Assembly: GCA_020431745.1 (NCBI GenBank)
Contig: JAGQHR010000115.1
Span: 1-7,998, forward strand
Reading direction: 5' to 3'
Source of the DNA: Candidatus Eiseniibacteriota bacterium
GTDB taxonomy: Bacteria > Eisenbacteria > RBG-16-71-46 > CAIMUX01
DNA length: 7,998 nt
Positions 1-6,336 of the stretch are shown here, piece after piece. The notes beneath the pieces were generated by a model, which was not told the origin of the DNA, made no database searches, and saw nothing but the letters and a program-made list of their open reading frames with translations. Position numbers and translations under genes: made by a program. The number at the start of each line of letters is the position of its first letter. Within the stretch, counting starts at the first letter, position 1.

Positions 1-250
1 TCGCCGAAGCGGACACCGATTCGACGGAGCGCTCGCTCTGCAGTTCTAGACTCGGTCCGGGTTCCTGATTCGTTGCGGCATCATCGTAGGGATCCGGCCA
101 ACCTTCGAGGTCGGGAGCGTGTTGGGGTGAATCCATCCGTGCGGTGGCCGGCGAGACGAACGTGGGCTGTATGGCGAGAAGGAAAAGACCGACCGCGAGG
201 AATGCGAGAGTCGTCGGCCGCGATGATGCGGAACGGAATCGCGTAAGCAT
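1..250 (-). CDS. Secreted protein of unknown function, N-terminal fragment (runs off left edge)
   Basis: Reading leftwards from the ATG at 250-248, the frame stays open for 83 codons to the window edge. The product starts MLTRFRSASSRPTT. It has arginines at residues 4, 6 and 11, a hydrophobic core at about 15-27 (LAFLAVGLFLLAI) and an Ala-Thr-Ala cleavage site ending near residue 37, so it looks like a Sec signal peptide of usual length. The mature part visible here (about 45 residues) is polar, rich in Asp, Glu, Pro and Ser, and matches no family I recognise. The start is supported by AGGAGG at 255-260, four bases upstream, and by a promoter-like pair at 312-340. The gene diverges from the GWxTD gene at 657. 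The fragment is too short for a functional call; an exported or periplasmic location is the only inference. Confidence 0.8.
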   Translation of the reverse strand, partial: MLTRFRSASSRPTTLAFLAVGLFLLAIQPTFVSPATARMDSPQHAPDLEGWPDPYDDAATNQEPGPSLELQSERSVESVSASA

Positions 251-254
251 CGGT

Positions 255-260
255 CCTCCT
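255..260 (-). promoter_or_regulatory. Ribosome binding site of the left-edge secreted protein
   Basis: CCTCCT on the plus strand reads AGGAGG on the minus strand, four bases before the ATG at 250-248. It matches the anti-Shine-Dalgarno consensus fully and fixes the start of a gene whose stop lies outside the window. Confidence 0.75.
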
Positions 261-273
261 GGCCCACAGGCGG

Positions 274-288
274 CCCCAGGCGCTGGGG
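274..288 (-). promoter_or_regulatory. Short GC hairpin in the 5' leader of the left-edge gene
   Basis: CCCCAG (274-279) and CTGGGG (283-288) are perfect inverted repeats around a 3-base GCG loop. On the minus-strand transcript this 6-bp stem lies between the predicted transcription start (about 305) and the ribosome binding site at 255-260. It could modulate translation, but a short GC stem in GC-rich DNA can also arise by chance. Confidence 0.35.
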
Positions 289-311
289 GCGGAATGCTTA
301 AAGCGCTGCAA

Positions 312-340
312 AGTTTATCGATTGCGAGTGGTCATGTCAA
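312..340 (-). promoter_or_regulatory. Sigma70-type promoter for the left-edge secreted protein
   Basis: On the minus strand a perfect -35 hexamer TTGACA (plus 335-340) is followed after exactly 17 bases by TAAACT (plus 312-317), which matches TATAAT at 4 of 6 positions. The spacing is optimal and the orientation fits the gene starting at 250. Transcription would begin near 305, giving a leader of about 55 nt. It is the clearest housekeeping promoter I can find in the window. Confidence 0.6.
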
Positions 341-605
341 AGGCCTTTCCATCGGATCGGCCGCCGAGGGCTCAATCATGACGGAAGCCTCGAGGATTCG
401 ATGTCATCCGCAGTCAACGACGAACCGGTCTCGTGGGCAAGCGAACAGGGTTCCGGCATCTGACAATAACCCGCGACACACGGCTCGGAACGATCGCGGG
501 ACGGCTACAGCGGGAAGCGTACGCCTGATTGAGTCCTAGGCAGCCTCGGACTCCGGAGCGAAACTCAGCGGAGAGCCCAGAACCATGCGATGAATCCTGA
601 TTTAA

Positions 606-639
606 CAGAGCGACCCACGCTCTGGAGAGGGGCAACCCC
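606..639 (+). promoter_or_regulatory. Two small hairpins in the leader of the GWxTD gene
   Basis: CAGAGCG (606-612) pairs with CGCTCTG (618-624) over a 5-base loop. GGGG (629-632) pairs with CCCC (636-639) over CAA. The second hairpin ends just before the AGAGG ribosome binding site at 641-645. The pair could set translation efficiency, but no known riboswitch or leader family is recognisable. Confidence 0.3.
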
Positions 640-656
640 AAGAGGCGCGATTCGAG

Positions 657-3200
657 ATGGGACAGACCCGGAAACGGCCGGCTTTCTGCGTCGATCACTC
701 TACAGGCAATCTCAAGCGTTTCATCGCCGTAGCAGCCTGCAAACCAGCCACTTCCACCCTCCAGGGCATTCACTGCGCTTACAGTTTTGTACAAGTGACA
801 TTAGTCCTGCTTGCCGTGGCTTGGGTGCCGACCGATACGGCTCGAGCTCTTGGCGCCGGGGAGGCGTCGGACCATTCGGCGACCCCGGTCGTGTCCGCTC
901 CCTCGACAACCGTGGCGGTGTCCAGCCCCTCATCGTCCGTCGAGTCAATGAGCGATTCGATGAGCGCCGACTCGATGACCGCCGATGATGCGCGCGCGCT
1001 CATCCCTCGTCTCGAGGCACAGCTCGATCACACGGACGACCCAGACTCGATCCTCTTCGAGCTCGCGATCGCGCACCGCATCGCGGGCGAGCTGGACGAT
1101 CGGCTGACGGCGCTCGTGTACTTCGATCGTCTGCGCCCGAAGTACGGTCACGAGCATCGCTATCTGTGGGAGCGGGCCAAGGCGTACGAAGCGAGCAACC
1201 GTCCCTCGAATGCGCGGGAGTGTCTGGAAGAGATCGTCGCATCCGATTCCACCGACATCGTGGCGCGGAACGAGATCGCACGCCTGCGCGTGCAGGAGAT
1301 GTTGCGTCACTACGACTTCCACGACATCGTCGCACTGCTCGACGACATGGCCGCGACGCGCCGGCTGGATCCGACAAACGCGCAGACACTGTACCTGGAA
1401 AGCTATCTCGACTACCTCGCCACCCGCAATCCGGACGCGGATCGTTTGGCGCTCTCCCGACAAGGGTGTAGTCGACTGGACGAGCTGTTGGCGACGTCGC
1501 CGGGCTCGGTCGACGCGAAGCTGTTGCGTGCGGTTCATCTCACCGAGCTGCGTCTGTGGGACGAAGCCGACCTGCAGTTCCGCACGGCGATCGACTCGTT
1601 GCCACCGGATAGAAAGGCGGTGTTCGAATCGCTCCCGCCGCTCACGAACGAGACGCTGACGAGGAAATGGGAGGGACTGGCCGGCGAAGAGCGCGCACGG
1701 CTGGCGTCGGCCGTTTGGCGGGGGCAGGATCCGACGCCGCTCACTCCGGTCGACGAGAACCGCATCGAGTACTGGTCCCGCCTGGTGCTGGCCGATCTGC
1801 TCTTCGGCCGCACAGGTGCACCGGGATGGGCGACGGATCCGGGGCGCGTCTTCCTTCGCTACGGCTTTCCGGAGCAGAACGTCTTTTCCCCGGGCAAGAT
1901 GGAAGAGTTGCCGAGCGAAATGCAGAAGCATCCGTACTACCAGGGAGTCACGCGCGCGACGATCCAGAAGTCGTTCGCGATGGAGGCGCCGGCGTGGAGC
2001 TGGACGTACCGGTTCCCTGGACGGTCGTTCGAGGTGAAGTTCCTCGACCAGACCTACCAAGGACGCTACGTAACTGCGGACGAATCGACGAAGCTGCTGG
2101 CTGAGCTCGAGTCGTCGTCGCCCACGTCGTTCGGTGATGCGCTTCCCGGCAGGATCACCCGCATCTTCGCGACCACTGCCGCTACAGCCGCCGGGACCGC
2201 CGCCACCGTCCCGACCGCCGGCTCCGTTGGCGCTGCCACCATCGTCGGCGCGGCTGCCTCCGCTGCCTCTGTCTCCGGCCCCGCCACGGCCGCCACCACC
2301 ACCACCACCTCCTCCGCCGCTGCCTCTGCCCCCGCCTCTGCCTCCGGCGAGGCGGTCACGCGGTATCACGTGGCGGTCGGTTTGCCACCCTGGTTGCGCG
2401 ATCGGCCCGACGATTGGTGGCGGCAAACGGATGTAGAAGTCGTGATCCGTGACGCGAAGTACGAGAAGGTGGCGTTCCGCAAGCGACGCGTACAGGCGGA
2501 GAGCGTCTATCGGCCGGATTCGGGTGGGGAGATGATCGTCTACGCCGACGACTTCGATCTGCCACCCGGTGAGTATTGGTTGGAGGCGCAGGTGGTCGAC
2601 CAACACATCGACGAACACGGATCGATGCGGCGACGACTGGAGGTGCCGGACTTTCGGGACGGTCGCCTCCGGATGAGCGATCTCGAGCTCGCCTTCCCGA
2701 TGGATTCCACGGCCAGCGGACCCGCGATGAGTCGGCACGGGCGGCGCTACCGGCCGAATCCGCTCGCGATGGTGGGAGATGCGCGCCGACTGAACGTTCT
2801 TTACGAGATCTATCACGTGCCCGACCCGGCGGCGGCCCGCATCCAGGCTCGCTACACGATTCTGCCGCGGGGGTACGTGGTCGGAATCGCCGACCTCATT
2901 CGCAGAGGCGTGATCGCGGCCGATGATCCGCGACGGTTCGGGAGTCTGGGGATGCAACTAGGTGGAATTACCCTGACGCGGGAGAACTACTCGGACCTCT
3001 ACTTCCCGGAAGAAGTGGTGCAGGCGGACTCAGCAGGTATCATCCCGCGAGGGGCCGCGCTCGACCTGACCGATCTCCAAGCGGGTGAGTACGCCGTGAT
3101 CGCGACCGTGACGGAGCTGGCCTCCGGACAGTCGGCGTCGGCGATCGTCGGATTCCGCGTGACCTCGGACGCAGAGCTGAAGGCGCTTCTCGATCCGTAG
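657..3200 (+). CDS. Exported helical-repeat protein with GWxTD domain
   Basis: The product has 847 residues. The hydrophobic stretch at about 46-57 followed by ARALGA suggests export, but 45 residues precede it, which is long for a signal peptide. ATG 657 has AGAGG at 641-645 (11-base spacing). GTG 795 would give a short signal peptide but has no ribosome binding site, so the start is uncertain. Residues 70-110 are Ser/Thr-rich and contain a repeated Ser-Met pattern. Residues about 112-315 are helical and TPR-like, with recurring Ala, Leu and Tyr spacing and phrases such as WERAKAYEASNRPSNARECL. The diagnostic motif GWATD is at 390-394, followed by PGRVFLRYGFPEQ, as in GWxTD-domain proteins. 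Residues 505-564 form an Ala/Thr/Ser linker that interrupts the domain. A beta-rich C-terminal half (about 565-847) follows. GWxTD proteins are conserved in several environmental phyla and their biochemical role is unknown. The gene is first in an operon with the HAD gene ten bases downstream. Confidence 0.85.
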   Translation: MGQTRKRPAFCVDHSTGNLKRFIAVAACKPATSTLQGIHCAYSFVQVTLVLLAVAWVPTDTARALGAGEASDHSATPVVSAPSTTVAVSSPSSSVESMSDSMSADSMTADDARALIPRLEAQLDHTDDPDSILFELAIAHRIAGELDDRLTALVYFDRLRPKYGHEHRYLWERAKAYEASNRPSNARECLEEIVASDSTDIVARNEIARLRVQEMLRHYDFHDIVALLDDMAATRRLDPTNAQTLYLESYLDYLATRNPDADRLALSRQGCSRLDELLATSPGSVDAKLLRAVHLTELRLWDEADLQFRTAIDSLPPDRKAVFESLPPLTNETLTRKWEGLAGEERARLASAVWRGQDPTPLTPVDENRIEYWSRLVLADLLFGRTGAPGWATDPGRVFLRYGFPEQNVFSPGKMEELPSEMQKHPYYQGVTRATIQKSFAMEAPAWSWTYRFPGRSFEVKFLDQTYQGRYVTADESTKLLAELESSSPTSFGDALPGRITRIFATTAATAAGTAATVPTAGSVGAATIVGAAASAASVSGPATAATTTTTSSAAASAPASASGEAVTRYHVAVGLPPWLRDRPDDWWRQTDVEVVIRDAKYEKVAFRKRRVQAESVYRPDSGGEMIVYADDFDLPPGEYWLEAQVVDQHIDEHGSMRRRLEVPDFRDGRLRMSDLELAFPMDSTASGPAMSRHGRRYRPNPLAMVGDARRLNVLYEIYHVPDPAAARIQARYTILPRGYVVGIADLIRRGVIAADDPRRFGSLGMQLGGITLTRENYSDLYFPEEVVQADSAGIIPRGAALDLTDLQAGEYAVIATVTELASGQSASAIVGFRVTSDAELKALLDP
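2169..2348 (+). repeat. Low-complexity GCC/ACC tract encoding an Ala/Thr/Ser linker
   Basis: Codons for residues 505-564 of the GWxTD protein are almost all GCC, GCT, ACC, TCC or TCT, with short runs of ACC (about 2295-2309). The coding strand here is strongly C-rich and G-poor from about 2255 to 2346, unlike the flanks. The frame stays open, so this is a flexible linker or microsatellite-like expansion inside the protein rather than a broken gene. Confidence 0.7.
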
Positions 3201-3210
3201 TGAGGAAGTC

Positions 3211-3909
3211 GTGACCAAACCGATTCGGGGCATCCTGTTCGATCTGTTCCACACGCTGACCGCGCGCGAAGGCGACTGGGCCGACCTGCCGATGACATCG
3301 CAAGTGCTGGGACTGGACTATCCCCGATGGAACGATCTGCTCTTCCATCACTCGCGCTGGCGGCTGGCGGGCGAGGAGACCGATCCGTTCGTGATCCTGA
3401 AGACGCTCGCCACGCAGCTCGATCCGACTCTCAGCGACGAGCGGATCCGCGAAGCCTCGGAGAAGCGCATGGAGCGATTCCGTCGCGGACTGATCACGGG
3501 GATTCCGGCCCGGAACGTCGAGACGCTGCAGGAGCTGCGCCGACGCGGGCTGCGGCTCGCGCTCGTGAGCAATGCGGATCACGGCGAGGTTGCCGGTTGG
3601 TCGGCCTGTCCGCTGGCGGGCCTCTTCGACGCGGAGATTTTCTCGTGTCACGTCGGCATGGTGAAGCCGGAGCCGGAGATCTACTTCGAGGCGCTGAAGC
3701 GGATCGATCTCACCGCGGACGAGTGTCTGTTCGTGGGTGACGGCGGATCGAATGAGTTGGTTGGCGCCCGCACGGTGGGTCTGGAGACGGTGATGGTGAC
3801 CGGAGTGATCGAGGAGCTGTGGCCGGACGTCATCCCCGATCGCCGGCCTTACGCTGACCACGAGATCCGTACGATTCCGGAGCTGCTGGCACTCTTCCCG
3901 CCCGCATAG
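3211..3909 (+). CDS. HAD-superfamily hydrolase (haloacid dehalogenase-like, subfamily IA type)
   Basis: A 232-residue cytoplasmic enzyme of the usual HAD length. Motif I is FDLFHTLT with nucleophile Asp11. Motif II is LALVSNADH with Ser120. The motif III lysine is Lys152 in GMVKPEPEIYFEAL. Motif IV is FVGDGGSNELVGA with Asp177 and Glu182. A helical cap lies at about residues 15-100. The position two after the nucleophile is Phe13, where HAD phosphatases normally carry the general acid Asp. This arrangement resembles haloacid dehalogenases and other non-canonical HADs, so a phosphatase call is not safe and the substrate is unknown. The GTG start at 3211 is set by GAGGA at 3202-3206. It lies ten bases after the stop of the GWxTD gene, so the two are probably cotranscribed. 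A GC-rich inverted-repeat region begins about 80 bases after the stop. Confidence 0.88.
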   Translation: MTKPIRGILFDLFHTLTAREGDWADLPMTSQVLGLDYPRWNDLLFHHSRWRLAGEETDPFVILKTLATQLDPTLSDERIREASEKRMERFRRGLITGIPARNVETLQELRRRGLRLALVSNADHGEVAGWSACPLAGLFDAEIFSCHVGMVKPEPEIYFEALKRIDLTADECLFVGDGGSNELVGARTVGLETVMVTGVIEELWPDVIPDRRPYADHEIRTIPELLALFPPA

Positions 3910-4004
3910 AGTGCTGTGGACCGCTGACCGAGACTTCGGCCGATTCCCTGGTCTTGCCGTGCGCAACCCTCTCATCCCGTAGCCCGTGCACGGAACCGTC
4001 CGTG

Positions 4005-4090
4005 GTCCCGCCCCGGGAGCAGAACCGGAGGCGGAGTGCCGAAATCAGTCCCGGGGCGGGACTGAAACCGGAGGCTGGACCGCCGAAAAC
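4005..4090. repeat. 43-bp imperfect tandem duplication containing a 14-bp perfect inverted repeat
   Basis: Two direct copies start at 4005 and 4048. Both begin GTCCCG and share AACCGGAGGC (4023 and 4066-4075) and GCCGAAA further on, with one indel. Because the first part of the second copy is altered, GTCCCGCCCCGGGA (4005-4018) also pairs perfectly with TCCCGGGGCGGGAC (4049-4062) around a 30-base loop. It lies about 95 bases past the HAD stop codon and could act as a U-tract-less terminator or RNA-stabilising structure on the plus-strand transcript. That role is inferred. Confidence 0.6.
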
Positions 4091-4333
4091 GGTACCGCTG
4101 CGGGGTTAGCGTTGCCATCAACGCCTGCTCCAGCAGGGCGAGGGTACGTTCTCGTTCGAGGACGGACGTGTGACGCCATCAGGCAGCAATTCGGACTGAC
4201 TACTACGCAGGCAACCACCGCCACGCCCTTGCGCGGGCCAACGTCGAAGTATGATGAGCAAGGTTTCGTAAGTCGCGCTCGGTCGGATCGGGCCCGGGAA
4301 TCGGCAGGCGAGGGGCCAAGCCGGTCGACGGAA

Positions 4334-4365
4334 TCGGCCACTCCGCATGAACACGGAGTGGCCGA
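4334..4365. terminator. Perfect 12-bp stem hairpin between convergent genes, possible bidirectional terminator
   Basis: TCGGCCACTCCG (4334-4345) and CGGAGTGGCCGA (4354-4365) are exact inverted repeats around the 8-base loop CATGAACA. The stem is long, GC-rich and lies at the far end of the tandem array, about 190 bases beyond the Kelch stop codon and 425 beyond the HAD stop. Neither side has a T-run, so it is not a textbook intrinsic terminator. GC-rich bacteria do use U-poor hairpins, and its position between convergent genes fits a two-way transcription barrier. Confidence 0.5.
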
Positions 4366-4542
4366 CCTGCGAAAAGCCTAGCGTCTGGACGGACCTGCGA
4401 GGACCCGCATCTGGACGGCCCACCAAGGACCCGCAACCGGACGGCCCACGAAAGACCAGCAACTGGACGGACCTGCCAAGGACCCGCAACTGGACGACCC
4501 ACGAAGGACCTCCAACTGGACGGACCTGCGAAAGACCCGCAA
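4358..4542. repeat. 26/27-bp direct tandem repeat array, seven units
   Basis: Six clear units start at 4385, 4411, 4437, 4463, 4490 and 4516, each beginning CTGGACGG or a one-base variant and most ending ACCCGCAA. A degenerate seventh unit (4358-4384) precedes them and overlaps the right arm of the hairpin at 4334-4365. Two internal variants exist: one with ACCTGC (mostly 27 bp) and one with CCCAC (26 bp). The mixed unit lengths rule out a conserved reading frame. There are no spacers, so it is not a CRISPR array. The array ends 14 bases from the Kelch stop codon and so forms the start of that gene's 3' untranslated region. Confidence 0.85.
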
Positions 4543-4556
4543 CGATGCGGTGGCAG

Positions 4557-6272
4557 TTACTGCACGTTCACCAGACGTCCGACGGCCTCGAACGCTCCGG
4601 CTCGGATTTGATAGAAGTAGACGCCCGCCGCGACGGCGCTTCCGTGTTCGTCGCGTCCATCCCAAGAGAGCTCATGGTGCCCTGCAGGAAGTGATTGTCT
4701 ATCGAACGTCGCGACCCGGGCGCCGCTGGCGTCGTAGATCGCTCCGTCGACATCACTGCCGATCGCAAGATCGAACGTGATTGTGGCGATTCCGTTCGTA
4801 GGATTCGGATAAGCACGAGCCGAGAGGGCTGGTGCAATCGGCGAATCTCCCTCGGTGACACCACTCGTCGCGCCATACCAGTCGAAATCGCTGACGTAGA
4901 CGTGCACGGTCGCTTCGTCGCAGGGGACTTGCGGCCGGCTGCCTCCAAGAATGACCGTGGCGTGGTAGTCAGGATCGTACACCATCGCGTGACCAAAGCG
5001 GCCGAGGGGCCATCCATCCTCGGGGAACGCGACGGGAATCCAGCTCTCCTCCTCCAAGTTGTAGTACCACAAGTTGTCGAACGCGACCTGAAGGTGACCG
5101 TCGTAGCCTCCAAAGACGACGGACTCTCCAGCCTCGGAATCGATCACCATGGCAGGCGCTTCGCGAGGCTCGGGCGGACCGAAGGATCCGACGGGGAGAG
5201 GTCGCCAGATTCCGGTCTCGAGATCCAGGCTCCAGATGTCGTTCAAGTAGACGCTGTCATGACCCCCGCCGAACACGATCATCTGGCGAGGCCCGCCGGA
5301 GGGCGTATACAGGGCAACGGCGGGGATACTCCTCAAAGGAGGCACGGTCGTGCCACTCTGGAAGACCGACCATTCCTCGGTTACCAGGTCGAATTGCCAG
5401 GTCGCGGCACCCAGGTTGTCGGCGTCTCCGTACACCAACATGCGGCGATTCCCGCCGGGGTTCTCGTCGTAGATCGCCCGGTGATAGCGGCTCGCGGGGC
5501 CGGAAGGAAGCGAGGTCCAGGTGTGCGACTCGAGGTCCAAAGCCCAGACATCCGACAGGCTGGTGATGTCCCCGGGTGCTCCACCATAGATGACCATACG
5601 ACGTGCGCCACCCGGGTTGGGGTCGTAGATCGCGGAACCCCACCAGCGCGGCGAAGGACCGGTCTCGGACGGAGGGATCTCTGTCCAGCCGAGTCCGTCG
5701 AGCTGCAGCCTCCAGGTTCGGTCGCTGAGGTTCTGGTCGTTGCAGCCGCCGCCAAAGACATAAATGTCGCCAGTCACTTCATCGCGAACCGCGACGACGC
5801 CGATGCCCTCGCCCGGCAAGGAAGGAAGCTGCCCCCACCCTGTCGGCCGAACCTTGACGATGAATTCGCCGGAGTTGTCGGAAATATTGCTGCAATCCGG
5901 AATGAAGGCCCAGGCGTGTTGGTTGAAGTACCCGCCCGGACGGGCGATCGCCTGGCCCGGGTGGAGTTGCCGCACGGACCAGAAACGATCCATCTCCGAC
6001 GGCCCCATGATTCCGCCAATGAAGATGCCTTCGAATGTCCCGAGACTGGTGTCGTAGTAGACCGGCGCACTGTCCGCGTCGATGAATACTTCGTAGGGAA
6101 CACTTCTGTAGAACGGAAAGTCCACGACCGTCGAAGCCGGTGACGCGACGTCCGCGCACAGGTCGATGGCGTTGGTAACGGCGTTCACCGGCACGTCCCA
6201 GGCCCAGGTTGAATTCGCAACCAACGACAGGCATCCGAGCGTGGCGGCAACGACCCGCACGTGACTCTTCAT
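4557..6272 (-). CDS. Secreted Kelch-repeat beta-propeller protein with FlgD-like C-terminal domain
   Basis: The product has 571 residues. The ATG at 6272-6270 has AGGAGG (plus 6279-6284) six bases upstream. A signal peptide spans residues 1-24 (MKSHVRVVAATLGCLSLVAN, then STWA before the cleavage). Residues 25-141 form a beta-rich region ending SDNSGEFIVKV. Six Kelch blades follow at about 146-199, 209-256, 263-304, 313-360, 371-415 and 425-465. They show the VFGGG / VIYGG / VFGGY glycine pairs and the W..DLE...W aromatic spacing. Residues 486-571 are a FlgD-like immunoglobulin-type domain, starting AYPNPTNGIATITFDL and containing AAGVYFYQIRAG, as in C-terminal sorting or anchoring domains of secreted FCB-group proteins. 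It probably acts outside the cell or on its surface; the ligand is unknown. Phrases such as YDPNPGG and RRMVIYGG recur between blades, pointing to blade duplication. The gene is monocistronic, convergent with the HAD gene and divergent from the sigma gene. Confidence 0.9.
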   Translation of the reverse strand: MKSHVRVVAATLGCLSLVANSTWAWDVPVNAVTNAIDLCADVASPASTVVDFPFYRSVPYEVFIDADSAPVYYDTSLGTFEGIFIGGIMGPSEMDRFWSVRQLHPGQAIARPGGYFNQHAWAFIPDCSNISDNSGEFIVKVRPTGWGQLPSLPGEGIGVVAVRDEVTGDIYVFGGGCNDQNLSDRTWRLQLDGLGWTEIPPSETGPSPRWWGSAIYDPNPGGARRMVIYGGAPGDITSLSDVWALDLESHTWTSLPSGPASRYHRAIYDENPGGNRRMLVYGDADNLGAATWQFDLVTEEWSVFQSGTTVPPLRSIPAVALYTPSGGPRQMIVFGGGHDSVYLNDIWSLDLETGIWRPLPVGSFGPPEPREAPAMVIDSEAGESVVFGGYDGHLQVAFDNLWYYNLEEESWIPVAFPEDGWPLGRFGHAMVYDPDYHATVILGGSRPQVPCDEATVHVYVSDFDWYGATSGVTEGDSPIAPALSARAYPNPTNGIATITFDLAIGSDVDGAIYDASGARVATFDRQSLPAGHHELSWDGRDEHGSAVAAGVYFYQIRAGAFEAVGRLVNVQ

Positions 6273-6316
6273 TAGATTCCTCCTGTTGCTAGAGTCGACG
6301 AAGAATCAAAGGGTTT

Positions 6317-6336
6317 CCCGCGCCGAAGGACGCGGG
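6317..6336 (-). promoter_or_regulatory. cUUCGg-capped hairpin in the Kelch gene leader
   Basis: On the minus strand CCCGCG and CGCGGG pair, and the loop between them contains C-TTCG-G, the stable tetraloop type, with a two-base bulge. It lies about 45-65 bases upstream of the Kelch ATG, so it would be in the mRNA leader if transcription starts further upstream. A regulatory role is inferred only from stability and position. Confidence 0.35.

Larger units (their letters stand above)
251..656. other. Divergent intergenic region between the left-edge gene and the GWxTD gene
   Basis: About 400 bases separate two divergently oriented exported-protein genes. The left part holds the minus-strand ribosome binding site, leader hairpin and promoter listed separately. 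Between 341 and 600 I see no convincing gene. The open frames there have arbitrary composition, lack ribosome binding sites, or overlap the real genes. No good plus-strand -35/-10 pair for the gene at 657 is visible; a weak TTTAAC at 601-606 has no partner -35. Confidence 0.6.
3910..4556. other. Convergent intergenic region rich in inverted and direct repeats
   Basis: These 647 bases separate the 3' ends of the HAD gene (plus) and the Kelch gene (minus). I find no credible gene. The open frames have arbitrary composition and run across repeats whose unit length is not a multiple of three. The region holds a small hairpin (CACGG 3989-3993 with CCGTG 4000-4004), the 43-bp duplication with its inverted repeat, a 6-bp stem (GCGTTG 4109-4114 with CAACGC 4119-4124), the strong hairpin at 4334-4365, and the tandem array ending at 4542. 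Nothing notable is visible at about 4140-4330. Confidence 0.7.

Noticed and set aside
414..794. A 126-codon minus-strand frame across the GWxTD gene start
   Set aside because: It overlaps the better supported start region of the GWxTD gene, has no ribosome binding site and no recognisable domain.
945..2957. A 670-codon open frame on the minus strand opposite the GWxTD gene
   Set aside because: It is a GC-rich shadow: the product is dominated by Arg, Gly and His, has poly-Gly opposite the Ala/Thr linker, shows no domain, and the plus-strand gene has clear motifs.
3040..3975. A 311-codon minus-strand frame opposite the HAD gene
   Set aside because: Its Arg-rich composition and lack of motifs mark it as a codon-bias shadow; the HAD motifs on the plus strand are unambiguous.
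4105..4140. An integron attC-like site around GTTAGC and the GCGTTG/CAACGC stem
   Set aside because: The core does not fit GTTRRRY paired with RYYYAAC at the expected distance, and there is no integrase or cassette structure.
3986..4381. A plus-strand open frame across the convergent intergenic region
   Set aside because: It starts at a GTG inside a hairpin, runs through the 43-bp duplication and the first unit of the tandem array, and looks like no protein.
4385..4542. The tandem array as a CRISPR
   Set aside because: Units abut directly with no spacers, differ from one another, and no cas gene is nearby.
4695..6143. A 482-codon open frame on the plus strand opposite the Kelch gene
   Set aside because: It has no recognisable domain, no good ribosome binding site, and lies wholly within a gene with signal peptide, Kelch and FlgD-like signatures.
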